DNA of 54,321 nt. Origin: Bryobacterales bacterium. GTDB lineage: Bacteria; Acidobacteriota; Terriglobia; Bryobacterales; Bryobacteraceae. The notes under the pieces were generated by a model that was not told the origin of the DNA, ran no database searches, and saw only the letters and a list, made by a program, of their open reading frames with translations. The stretch is from positions 1-54,321 of the forward strand of contig JAOAPR010000182.1 of NCBI GenBank assembly GCA_025463005.1, given 5' to 3'. The position numbers and the translations under genes were made by a program. Each line of letters starts with the position of its first letter. Position 1 is the stretch's first letter. This document shows, piece after piece, positions 47,778-54,321 of this stretch.

Positions 47778-47883
47778 CGCTTCGAAGCCGCTAGGCTGGC
47801 GAAGTGGTCCCTCGGCGTCCTTCGCTTTTTCTGTGCCTGGGACAATCCCTGGGTTTCCCGAGAATCTGATATCGTGGCAGGAA

Positions 47884-48453
47884 ATGCCGTGGTGCGCTAT
47901 TCCGGGCGAAGTGTCGCAATTGCTGGAACGAATCCTAGGCGGCGACAGAGAGGCAGAGGGCCGGCTCTTCGATCTCCTTTATACCGATCTCCGTCGCATG
48001 GCCGCCTACCAGTTGCAACATGAGCGAAGTAATCACACACTCCAGCCCACGGCTCTGGTTCATGAGGTTTATTTAAGGATCTTCAGGCAAACTCCTCCCA
48101 AAGCTCGCAGCCGGGCTCATTTCATCGCTTTAGCGGCTCAGGTGATGCGACGATTCCTGGTCGATCACGCCAGGACCAAGAAAGCACACAAGCGCGGTGG
48201 GGAACAAGAACCAGTTCCACTCAATCAAGCGCTGATATATGACGAGCGTCGATCCGATGAATTCCTGGCCGTCCACGAGGCCCTGGAGCGGCTTCGCGAG
48301 TGGGCGCCTCGGCAAAGCCAGATTGTGGAAATGAGGTACTTCGGTGGGATGGCCGAGGAGGAAATCGCCGAGTACCTGGGCGTTAGCTACCGTACGATAA
48401 AGCGCGAGTGGGCTATGGCGAGAGCGTGGCTACACGCAGAACTATCGGCATGA
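47884..48453 (+). CDS. ECF-type RNA polymerase sigma factor (TIGR02999 type)
   Basis: A 189-residue sigma factor. Region 2 is seen in FDLLYTDLRRMAAYQLQHER, the family-specific HTLQPTALVHEVYLRI follows, then the loop FIALAAQVMRRFLVDHARTKKAHKRGG, and region 4 has the helix-turn-helix IAEYLGVSYRTIKREWAMAR. It belongs to the subgroup found with Ser/Thr kinases in Acidobacteria and Planctomycetes rather than with anti-sigma factors. Start ATG 47884 (AGGAA just upstream) gives the usual length. The TGA overlaps the kinase ATG as ATGA, so the two are translated together and the kinase probably controls the sigma factor. Confidence 0.88.
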   Translation: MPWCAIPGEVSQLLERILGGDREAEGRLFDLLYTDLRRMAAYQLQHERSNHTLQPTALVHEVYLRIFRQTPPKARSRAHFIALAAQVMRRFLVDHARTKKAHKRGGEQEPVPLNQALIYDERRSDEFLAVHEALERLREWAPRQSQIVEMRYFGGMAEEEIAEYLGVSYRTIKREWAMARAWLHAELSA

Positions 48454-51311
48454 CCTCCCGGCACTGGCAGCGATTGCAAGAACTCTTCGATGAGATCATG
48501 CAACAACCGCTTGCGGAGCGCGAACGCGCCTTACAACGCCTCGAAGAGACCGTTGACGACCCTACTATCCTGCGAGAGCTAAAAAGACTGGTACAGCACG
48601 CGGAGACCGATTCGGGGTTCCTCGAGCCGGTTGTCGCCCGCGGCGAATTCTCCCAAACTCTGCGCCCCGGTGACGTCATCGCCGAACGCTTCGAGATCTT
48701 TCAGCGCATCGGCAGAGGCGGAATGGGTGAGGTATTCGAGGCTTTTGATCGCAAGCTCGGTGAGCGGGTAGCGATCAAGATGATCGCATCCGAATACGCG
48801 CGTGATCCCAAGCTCCTGGAACGTTTTCAGCAGGAGGTACAAATTGCGCGACGTGTAAGTCACCCCAACGTCTGCCGTATCCACGACCTCGGCGAACACA
48901 AAGGTGTGCCGTATTTGAGCATGGAGCTCCTTGAAGGCGAAACCGTGGCGAAGCGCTTGGAGCGCGGACCGTTGTCCCTCGAAGAATGGCAAGTGTTCGC
49001 GCTGCAGCTTTTCGATGGACTTCGCGCCGCGCACGCGGTCGGGATCATCCATCGCGACCTTAAACCGTCGAATTTGATGTTGGTTGGATCGCGCCTGGTC
49101 ATTCTGGACTTCGGGCTGGCCACACCGATTCTGAACTCGGACCCCGCGGGTTTAACTCAAACTGGAACGCTGATCGGCACGCTGGATTGGATGGCTCCCG
49201 AGCAACTTCTCGGCGAATACGATGAGCGCAGCGATTTATACTCGGCGGCGCTTGTTCTGCTGCATGCCTTAGCTCCCCGCGATGCGAAAACGCACGGCGC
49301 CGGCCTCGCTGGCGCTCTTCGCCGGGCCATTAGCGACACCGACTTCCAGTCGTCCGTACCAAAGCGCCTGCCGCGCCAGTGGCGATATGCGCTCCTCTCC
49401 TGCCTTGAACGGGATCCGGCAAAACGCCCAGCACGATCCCAATCCGTACAGGACCTGGTCGCCAGAAAGCGCGGTCCGCGATTCCGGCTGTTCCCCGCTT
49501 CCATTCGGAGATCAACGCTGGAGGCCGCGGCCGTCCTCGCAATTGTTTTGGCCCTGGTCATTCTCGGTTTCCGCTACTTAAGGCAAAAGGAATTTCGAGC
49601 TGGGTCGCTGATCATGATTGCATCCACGGTGAACGAAACCGGCGAGGGCCGGTTCGACGGCGTCACACCGCTCTTGCGCGCCGATCTCGAACAATCCTCA
49701 CACTTCAACGTTTGGAATAACCAGCGTCTCGGAGACGTGCTGCGGCAAATGCGCAAGGATCCGCAATCTAATCCCACAGCCAAGGAGTGGCGCGAGGTTG
49801 CATTCCGCGAATCAGCGCCGTTGCTCGTTTTTACGACTTTGGGCCGTTTGGGCGACAGCTACACCGTTTCGATCCGTTGTGAACAAATCGGCTCTTCCCC
49901 GGAACAACCGATCGACAACTGGCAGCATCAGGAGAGTTCGTCCGGTCCCGATGGGCTGTTCGAAGCGGTGCATGAGGCGACCAAATGGATTCGAACAAAG
50001 GCCGGAGAGAGCGAGGTGGAACTCTCAGCCAACAACCGTCTGCCGCAGAACATCACCAGCTCCAAGTGGGACGCTCTGGAATTGTTCCAGCAGGCGCAGT
50101 CGCTGATCGCGGCTCAGCAAGCACCCGACGCGGTTCCTGTGCTGCAACGAGCCGTCCAGCTGGACCCTCAATTTGCCATGGCGCTAATGTGGCTGGGAGA
50201 CCTGGTGTACGCCCAAAACCGGAAGGAAGAAGGGCTCGAGTACTGGCGCCAGGCCATCTCGCTGGCGGCTACCCAGCACCTTTCGGAGCATGAAAGATTA
50301 AGCATTGAAAGTCGTTATGCGCTTGAAATTGAGGATTTTAAGAAGGCTGAACCAATCCTCAGAGACTGGGCCGGCAAATTCCCTCACGATCCATTAGCGG
50401 CGGAGTTATTGGCTTTCTGCCTCCTGGAAATGGGGCGCTACGAAGACGGAGTTGGGGTTGCGCTCGCGGCTCAAGCGAATTCGCAACCCAGGGTGTTTGG
50501 GACGTCCATGTTAATTCGTGGGCTTGCTGCGACGAATCGGACGGCGGAGATCGAACCATATCTAAAAGTCCTGGATGACCTCAACTCACAGGAGGCAGCT
50601 CAGGAGCTTCGCGGGATCGTTAGAGCTCTACAGGGCCGGTATGACGAATCCGCAGCATTATTTCGGGAACTGATTCTCTCCAGTGACCGAACCAATTCAT
50701 CCAGAGCATCCAGTCTCCTGGCAAATCTGGAAGCGGACCGGGGGAGATTCGATGAGGCTCGCCAGGTCCTTAGAGAAGGGATTGAAAGAGATCGAAAAAC
50801 GGGGCAAGACGGTGCCGCTTCCCGAAAGACGCTGGCTTTGGCCTCCCTCGAAGGCGTCACCGGAAGCCGCAAGCTGGCGGCGACCTTGGCTCGCGAGGCC
50901 GCGTCAGGACAATCCTCCGCGCTTGAAATCGTAGAGGCTGTGAGCCTTCTGGCGCAGTACGGTGACATCAGCGACGCCACCCGCGTTATGAATACTCTGC
51001 CATCCGGCGAAGGCCCTCGATTCGAAGCGGATCGCCTCAGGATGAGGGGAGAAATCCTTGCAGCCGCGGGAAAGCCCGGTCAGGCGCTCGAACTCTTGGA
51101 CCGCGCCGCGAACATGGAAAGGCCCCTGGATCCGAAGGAATACCTGGCGAGGGTCCTGGACTTGGCCGGCGACCACGAACGAGCAAGGCGAATTTATCAG
51201 CGCATTTCCGATTCACCATGGCTGATTTGGAGTCACTTTGACAGAGTATGGCCGGGCAGCAGATTCCTGGCAAAGCAATATCTTGACGGTTTGAAGGGGA
51301 GAACAGAATGA
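48450..51311 (+). CDS. Transmembrane Ser/Thr protein kinase with TPR domain
   Basis: A 953-residue Hanks-type kinase. An N-terminal helical part (1-70) is followed by the kinase domain (about 80-340): glycine loop IGRGGMGEVFEAFD, VAIK (K110), helix-C E129, HRDLKPSN (D203), DFGLA (D220) and APEQ. One membrane helix follows at about 356-376 (AAAVLAIVLALVILGF). Then comes an extracytoplasmic part with a CsgG/adenylate-cyclase-like N-terminal segment and TPR-type repeats to the end (for example ALMWLGDLVYAQNRKEEGLEYW). All catalytic residues are intact. It overlaps the sigma-factor gene (ATGA) and the following small gene (ATGA). The likely role is to sense a periplasmic signal through the TPRs and phosphorylate the sigma factor. 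Confidence 0.92.
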   Translation: MTSRHWQRLQELFDEIMQQPLAERERALQRLEETVDDPTILRELKRLVQHAETDSGFLEPVVARGEFSQTLRPGDVIAERFEIFQRIGRGGMGEVFEAFDRKLGERVAIKMIASEYARDPKLLERFQQEVQIARRVSHPNVCRIHDLGEHKGVPYLSMELLEGETVAKRLERGPLSLEEWQVFALQLFDGLRAAHAVGIIHRDLKPSNLMLVGSRLVILDFGLATPILNSDPAGLTQTGTLIGTLDWMAPEQLLGEYDERSDLYSAALVLLHALAPRDAKTHGAGLAGALRRAISDTDFQSSVPKRLPRQWRYALLSCLERDPAKRPARSQSVQDLVARKRGPRFRLFPASIRRSTLEAAAVLAIVLALVILGFRYLRQKEFRAGSLIMIASTVNETGEGRFDGVTPLLRADLEQSSHFNVWNNQRLGDVLRQMRKDPQSNPTAKEWREVAFRESAPLLVFTTLGRLGDSYTVSIRCEQIGSSPEQPIDNWQHQESSSGPDGLFEAVHEATKWIRTKAGESEVELSANNRLPQNITSSKWDALELFQQAQSLIAAQQAPDAVPVLQRAVQLDPQFAMALMWLGDLVYAQNRKEEGLEYWRQAISLAATQHLSEHERLSIESRYALEIEDFKKAEPILRDWAGKFPHDPLAAELLAFCLLEMGRYEDGVGVALAAQANSQPRVFGTSMLIRGLAATNRTAEIEPYLKVLDDLNSQEAAQELRGIVRALQGRYDESAALFRELILSSDRTNSSRASSLLANLEADRGRFDEARQVLREGIERDRKTGQDGAASRKTLALASLEGVTGSRKLAATLAREAASGQSSALEIVEAVSLLAQYGDISDATRVMNTLPSGEGPRFEADRLRMRGEILAAAGKPGQALELLDRAANMERPLDPKEYLARVLDLAGDHERARRIYQRISDSPWLIWSHFDRVWPGSRFLAKQYLDGLKGRTE

Positions 51312-51739
51312 ATCAGAACTATGGAACTACAGGCATCAAACACGCGCTCGCCATGCTTCTGGTAATGGCACTGGAAGACGCAAACCACCAGCGCTTGAAT
51401 ATTCCGTATATTTCGTCTTTGCCGACCCCTCCGGACGTGAGCGTGGCGACAGAGGCAAGCTGGCTTCGCGACCTGCTTCCGGTGGTAGATGCGAAGGTTT
51501 ATGAACAGATTCGAAAGTTGCTCAACGGCAGCGTAGCTTTACCCGGAGGTTTGGTGGATCGCCAGCTTTTCGACGATACTGCCAAGAACATCAGCCTGAT
51601 TCTCCGCGCCCTATCTGAAAGCTATCACGCAACGTATGCCGTTACGGCGAACGATGGATTGACCCTTTGGGATCCGGGATGCTACCCACATCCATCTGTT
51701 TGGAGAGTGCGCGAAACCATCGCCGCCTTGCTGGCGTAG
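51308..51739 (+). CDS. Small protein of unknown function, coupled to the kinase
   Basis: A 143-residue, mostly helical protein with no signal peptide or known motif that I can identify. It contains RDLLPVVDAKVYEQIRKLL and AKNISLILRALSESYHATYA. Its ATG overlaps the kinase TGA (ATGA), so it belongs to the sigma factor-kinase transcription unit and could be a kinase substrate or adaptor. This is inferred from position only. Confidence 0.6.
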   Translation: MNQNYGTTGIKHALAMLLVMALEDANHQRLNIPYISSLPTPPDVSVATEASWLRDLLPVVDAKVYEQIRKLLNGSVALPGGLVDRQLFDDTAKNISLILRALSESYHATYAVTANDGLTLWDPGCYPHPSVWRVRETIAALLA

Positions 51740-51752
51740 CCCAAGAAACACA

Positions 51753-52769
51753 ATGAAACGCCGCGGCGTGGCGATTGTCGCGGGATTAGCAGCGGTTCTT
51801 GTGACGGCAGCTTCGGTTTCCATGGGAACCGCGGCAACAGAGAGCCCCAGGCAGACCGCGTGGAAACTCGCTGAGGCGGTTATAAAGGAAAGCAGCCCCA
51901 ACCGCGGCATTCCGGGTTTCCTAAACTGGGCGATTCCGCGCGAAATCTTTCCCTGCCGCATCCAACCGAACGGGAAGAGCGATCCGGCAGCGCCGCGAGA
52001 CCTGTTCGACGAGAGTTTTCACTACAATCCGGAAGCAGCGGCCAGGTTATGTGGTCCGCTGACACGCGGTCCCGGAGCACCGCCCCTCGATAGAGCGCTT
52101 AACTATTGGGCCGGCTCTCATCCCAGGGCGTCGATGATCGAACCGCCTTTTCCAGATGGCGCTCACCTCGCAGCCGCCTTCTGGAGTACGGTGCGGCGTC
52201 CCACGGATCCCCATATGGGCAAATTTGTCGAGCTGCCGGTTCGCTCCGGCGCGCAGACTCTAAGCCGGCGGATTCGTATCACGATACCGCCGCAAATGAG
52301 CTCCCCAAGTTCATCCTGCGGCCCGCCAAACGGTCAGGGCGAGCCTGCCATGGCTGGGGTCACCGACGTTTCCATCAACGATTTCTTCTGGATAAAGCTG
52401 AAACCGGGGGAACGATACAGTGGCGCATCCTGCGGCGATTTTGCCGTCCTGGTGGCGTTCCATTTAGTCCACAAAGTACAAGGCCGATGGCTGTGGACCA
52501 CGTTCTGGTGGGATTCGGAGCCGAACGAGTTTGCGGCGGGACGTCCCGGTAATTTCATTGGAGCGGGAGAAAACCCGCAGGCGTGGCGAAAGTACGTGAT
52601 GGACGCTACGTACGAGCCTACCGGGGCGGTATTCAACCCGTGGCGTATCGAGGAGCGCGGGGACAACTGCGCGCGCTGCCACAAGGAAGTGACTTCGTAC
52701 AAGGATGACACCACCGGTGAGCAGATCTTTTTCGATTCCGTGACCGCGGCACGGACTCATTTCAACTGA
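51753..52769 (+). CDS. Secreted protein with a single C-terminal CxxCH haem motif
   Basis: A 338-residue protein with a signal peptide (VAIVAGLAAVLVTAASVSMG). There is no recognised domain over the first 300 residues, although Trp-rich stretches (RWLWTTFWWDSEPNEFAAGR) stand out. Near the C-terminus, DNCARCHKEV (CARCH, residues 306-310) is a c-type haem-binding motif. The probable role is periplasmic electron transfer or an oxidase-like enzyme. It starts 13 bases after the small gene and is probably the last gene of the sigma factor-kinase unit. It converges on the sulfotransferase gene with 9 bases between. Confidence 0.65.
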   Translation: MKRRGVAIVAGLAAVLVTAASVSMGTAATESPRQTAWKLAEAVIKESSPNRGIPGFLNWAIPREIFPCRIQPNGKSDPAAPRDLFDESFHYNPEAAARLCGPLTRGPGAPPLDRALNYWAGSHPRASMIEPPFPDGAHLAAAFWSTVRRPTDPHMGKFVELPVRSGAQTLSRRIRITIPPQMSSPSSSCGPPNGQGEPAMAGVTDVSINDFFWIKLKPGERYSGASCGDFAVLVAFHLVHKVQGRWLWTTFWWDSEPNEFAAGRPGNFIGAGENPQAWRKYVMDATYEPTGAVFNPWRIEERGDNCARCHKEVTSYKDDTTGEQIFFDSVTAARTHFN

Positions 52770-52778
52770 CGGCAGTCG

Positions 52779-53534
52779 TCATCCGAAATACAGACGGGCA
52801 GTCTGCTCGAAAGCTGCCACCTGCTCGTTCGTGAAGTGATCCTTCCAGCCGCCCACCTGACCGCGCCGAATAAAGCTGCCTTCCGAACGCGGATTCTCCG
52901 GAGCAAATTTCCGCTCGTGCTGCCGCATGGACGCAAAGCTGCAACGCTCCAGGATTCGCGCGCGCTGATCCGGCGGGAACGGAAAGCCGCAGAATTCAGC
53001 AATTTTCTCCGCTTGCCGGTCCAGCTCGCTCACTAGGTCCTCGTAATGGAGATAAAGCACGTTCGAATCGCCGCGATGCGGTTCCCAGCCGGCAACGTGT
53101 TGGAACCAGGAGCCGTACTGTACACGTCCTGCCAGGAAATCCTCGAAGAACGTCGGGAATGCCGTTCCAGGATTCACATAGTCTCGGTACATATGGAAGT
53201 AGGAGAGCAACACGTCCTTTCCTTCGCGCGCAACATAGATGTACTTGCCCGGCCACCGCGACACGAGCCTGTAAGGCAGGTGAGTCTTAAAGATCCGGGG
53301 CGAGCCCAACGATTCCAGCGACTCACCACTTCTAAGGGAGCGTTCCAGGAACGGCATCACGCTGGAGATATGGTCGAAGCCAACCTCGCCATCCGTGGTG
53401 AGCTGATACAGCAGCATTTGGACCAGGGACGTGCCAGAGCGCGGATAGGTCGCGATATAAATGTCGTCAGGACGCGGGACGAATCCGCGGCGTCCAGAAG
53501 GGGTTCTATTCTGGACGGAAAACGTCGCCGGCAT
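52779..53534 (-). CDS. PAPS-dependent sulfotransferase
   Basis: A 251-residue cytosolic-type sulfotransferase that moves a sulfo group from PAPS to a hydroxyl or amine. The 5'-phosphosulfate loop is ATYPRSGTSLVQ (residues 28-39), FKTHLPYRL carries the catalytic His, the 3'-phosphate site is in YVAREGKDVLLSYFHMYR, and the C-terminal RRGQVGGWKDHF is the dimer/GxxGxxK-like loop. Length is normal. Its start lies 29 bases inside the end of the NRPS gene, so it is co-translated and probably tailors the peptide product, for example by O-sulfation. The acceptor is unknown. Confidence 0.9.
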   Translation of the reverse strand: MPATFSVQNRTPSGRRGFVPRPDDIYIATYPRSGTSLVQMLLYQLTTDGEVGFDHISSVMPFLERSLRSGESLESLGSPRIFKTHLPYRLVSRWPGKYIYVAREGKDVLLSYFHMYRDYVNPGTAFPTFFEDFLAGRVQYGSWFQHVAGWEPHRGDSNVLYLHYEDLVSELDRQAEKIAEFCGFPFPPDQRARILERCSFASMRQHERKFAPENPRSEGSFIRRGQVGGWKDHFTNEQVAAFEQTARLYFG

Positions 53535-54321
53535 TGGGCAGATGTCTCCGGACAGTCAGCGGACGCAAATCCGTCCAGATGTGTGCGATTTGATCCAGAC
53601 ACTCCTGTCTAGTGCCGTACATCGCCGTTTCCCGCCACCCTGAAGGAACCCGTTGCGCGACTGGAAGAAGGGAATACTGTTCCTCCAGGTTCACCACGAC
53701 TTTGTATGAACCGCTTATTGCCTCGTGTTCTGCTTGAGCGTGGCGCACTTCTTTTAAAGGAATAACTCCCAAGCTACTTTCATGGATCGGATCGGTGTTA
53801 CCGGAATTCGAGCGAATATATTCGGCGAGCTCGGCGATAGTGGGCCGATCGAACAACGACTGCTGACCCATCTCGAGACCAAACCGATCCCAGATGCGGC
53901 TGGCAATCTGCGCAGCCAGCAGAGAGTCGCCGCCAAGCTCCAGGAAATGGTCGTGGACGCCTAGCGGGGACAAGCCAAGCAAATCACTCCAAACCTCCGC
54001 TACCGCGACTTCGAGCGCGTCGCGCGGTTCCTCATACCGCGTCTCCAGATTCGGACGGATTGGATCAGGCAGGGGCAGAAGATTCCGGTCGACCTTTCCG
54101 TTGCCGGCAAGCGGGAGCCGATCCATGAACACAAATGCGGAAGGAATCATGTAGTCCGGAAGGAACTTGAGCAAATGGTTGCGCGCCTGGTTGGCATTCG
54201 GCGAGCCGATCTCTCGACCCACGATGTATGCGACCAGGCGGCGGTCGCCGCCTACGGTTTTTGCCGCGGCCGCTGACTCGCGCACGCCGGGGTGACTTGC
54301 CAGGGCCTGCTCGACCTCGGC
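53506..54321 (-). CDS. NRPS terminal module end: A-domain tail, PCP, MbtH-like (partial)
   Basis: The last 271 codons of a nonribosomal peptide synthetase; the 5' part is outside the window and the frame is open to the edge. In order: the C-terminal sub-domain of an adenylation domain (EVEQALASHPGVRES to the A10 motif GNGKVDR), a peptidyl carrier protein with the phosphopantetheine Ser in LELGGDSLLA, and after a short linker an MbtH-like domain (YKVVVNLEEQYSLL, then CLDQIAHIWTDLRPLTVRRH). MbtH proteins activate adenylation domains and are usually separate small proteins. Here one of the three conserved Trp is Leu (YSLLP instead of YSxWP). No thioesterase follows. A sulfotransferase gene overlaps its end. 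Confidence 0.88.
   Translation of the reverse strand, partial: AEVEQALASHPGVRESAAAAKTVGGDRRLVAYIVGREIGSPNANQARNHLLKFLPDYMIPSAFVFMDRLPLAGNGKVDRNLLPLPDPIRPNLETRYEEPRDALEVAVAEVWSDLLGLSPLGVHDHFLELGGDSLLAAQIASRIWDRFGLEMGQQSLFDRPTIAELAEYIRSNSGNTDPIHESSLGVIPLKEVRHAQAEHEAISGSYKVVVNLEEQYSLLPVAQRVPSGWRETAMYGTRQECLDQIAHIWTDLRPLTVRRHLPNAGDVFRPE

Noticed and set aside
47779-47788. GCTTCGAAGC palindrome after the small coiled-coil gene, considered as terminator
   Set aside because: Only 10 bp, no loop and no following T-run; transcription probably continues into the sigma-factor gene.
52764-52778. Small inverted repeat between the convergent CxxCH and sulfotransferase genes, considered as bidirectional terminator
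   Set aside because: The stem is very short and there are no T-runs on either strand.

Overview
The window reads as a GC-rich chromosomal segment of a soil-type Acidobacteriota, most like the Solibacter/Bryobacter group. This is inferred from gene families and not from a marker gene. The evidence is two giant TonB-dependent receptors with an N-terminal carboxypeptidase-regulatory domain, a Planctomycete-type cytochrome (DUF1549/DUF1553) plus DUF1501 pair, a heptahaem cytochrome-TPR fusion, a TIGR02999-type sigma factor coupled to a Ser/Thr kinase-TPR protein, and secreted proteins carrying the 'DGKPDLSGIW' signature. No rRNA, tRNA, insertion sequence, phage gene or CRISPR array was seen.

Left part (1-20.2 kb). 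A phospholipase-D-like protein without an ordinary start codon is followed by the first codons of another gene. Next come two tandem, equal-length secreted paralogues with protein-kinase-like motifs and a beta-barrel protein. An ABC exporter (MsbA type), a 7-haem cytochrome with TPRs, a TonB-dependent receptor and an Nramp-like transporter follow. A minus-strand operon then encodes a surface cytochrome (DUF1549/DUF1553), a Tat-exported DUF1501 protein and a secreted protein made of two NADAR/YbiA-like domains. A secreted protein of unknown function lies upstream of it.

Centre (20.4-39.2 kb). This is the metabolic core: a compact, largely overlapping minus-strand operon that runs from a TonB receptor through a Tat-exported amidohydrolase, an NCS2 xanthine/urate permease, xanthine dehydrogenase (two subunits), guanine deaminase, OHCU decarboxylase, uricase, HIU hydrolase, allantoate amidohydrolase, allantoinase, ureidoglycine aminohydrolase and ureidoglycolate amidohydrolase. 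Together these can take guanine/xanthine to glyoxylate, CO2 and ammonia. A near-consensus promoter sits in front of the TonB receptor, and a second purine permease (AzgA type) converges on the 3' end of the operon.

Right part (39.3-54.3 kb). A YncE-like propeller protein is followed by a minus-strand pair: a 1153-residue protein that resembles PPi-type PEP carboxykinase, and a glycogen phosphorylase fused to a GAF domain. A secreted HExxH protein comes next. A signalling cassette follows (small coiled-coil protein, ECF sigma factor, transmembrane Ser/Thr kinase with TPRs, small protein, secreted CxxCH protein). The window ends inside a biosynthetic cluster: the end of an NRPS whose last module carries a C-terminal MbtH-like domain, overlapping a sulfotransferase gene.

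Most striking observations: the all-in-one purine operon headed by an outer-membrane receptor; the secreted double-NADAR protein in a surface-cytochrome operon; the tandem secreted kinase-like proteins; the GAF-glycogen phosphorylase fusion; and the NRPS-MbtH fusion.
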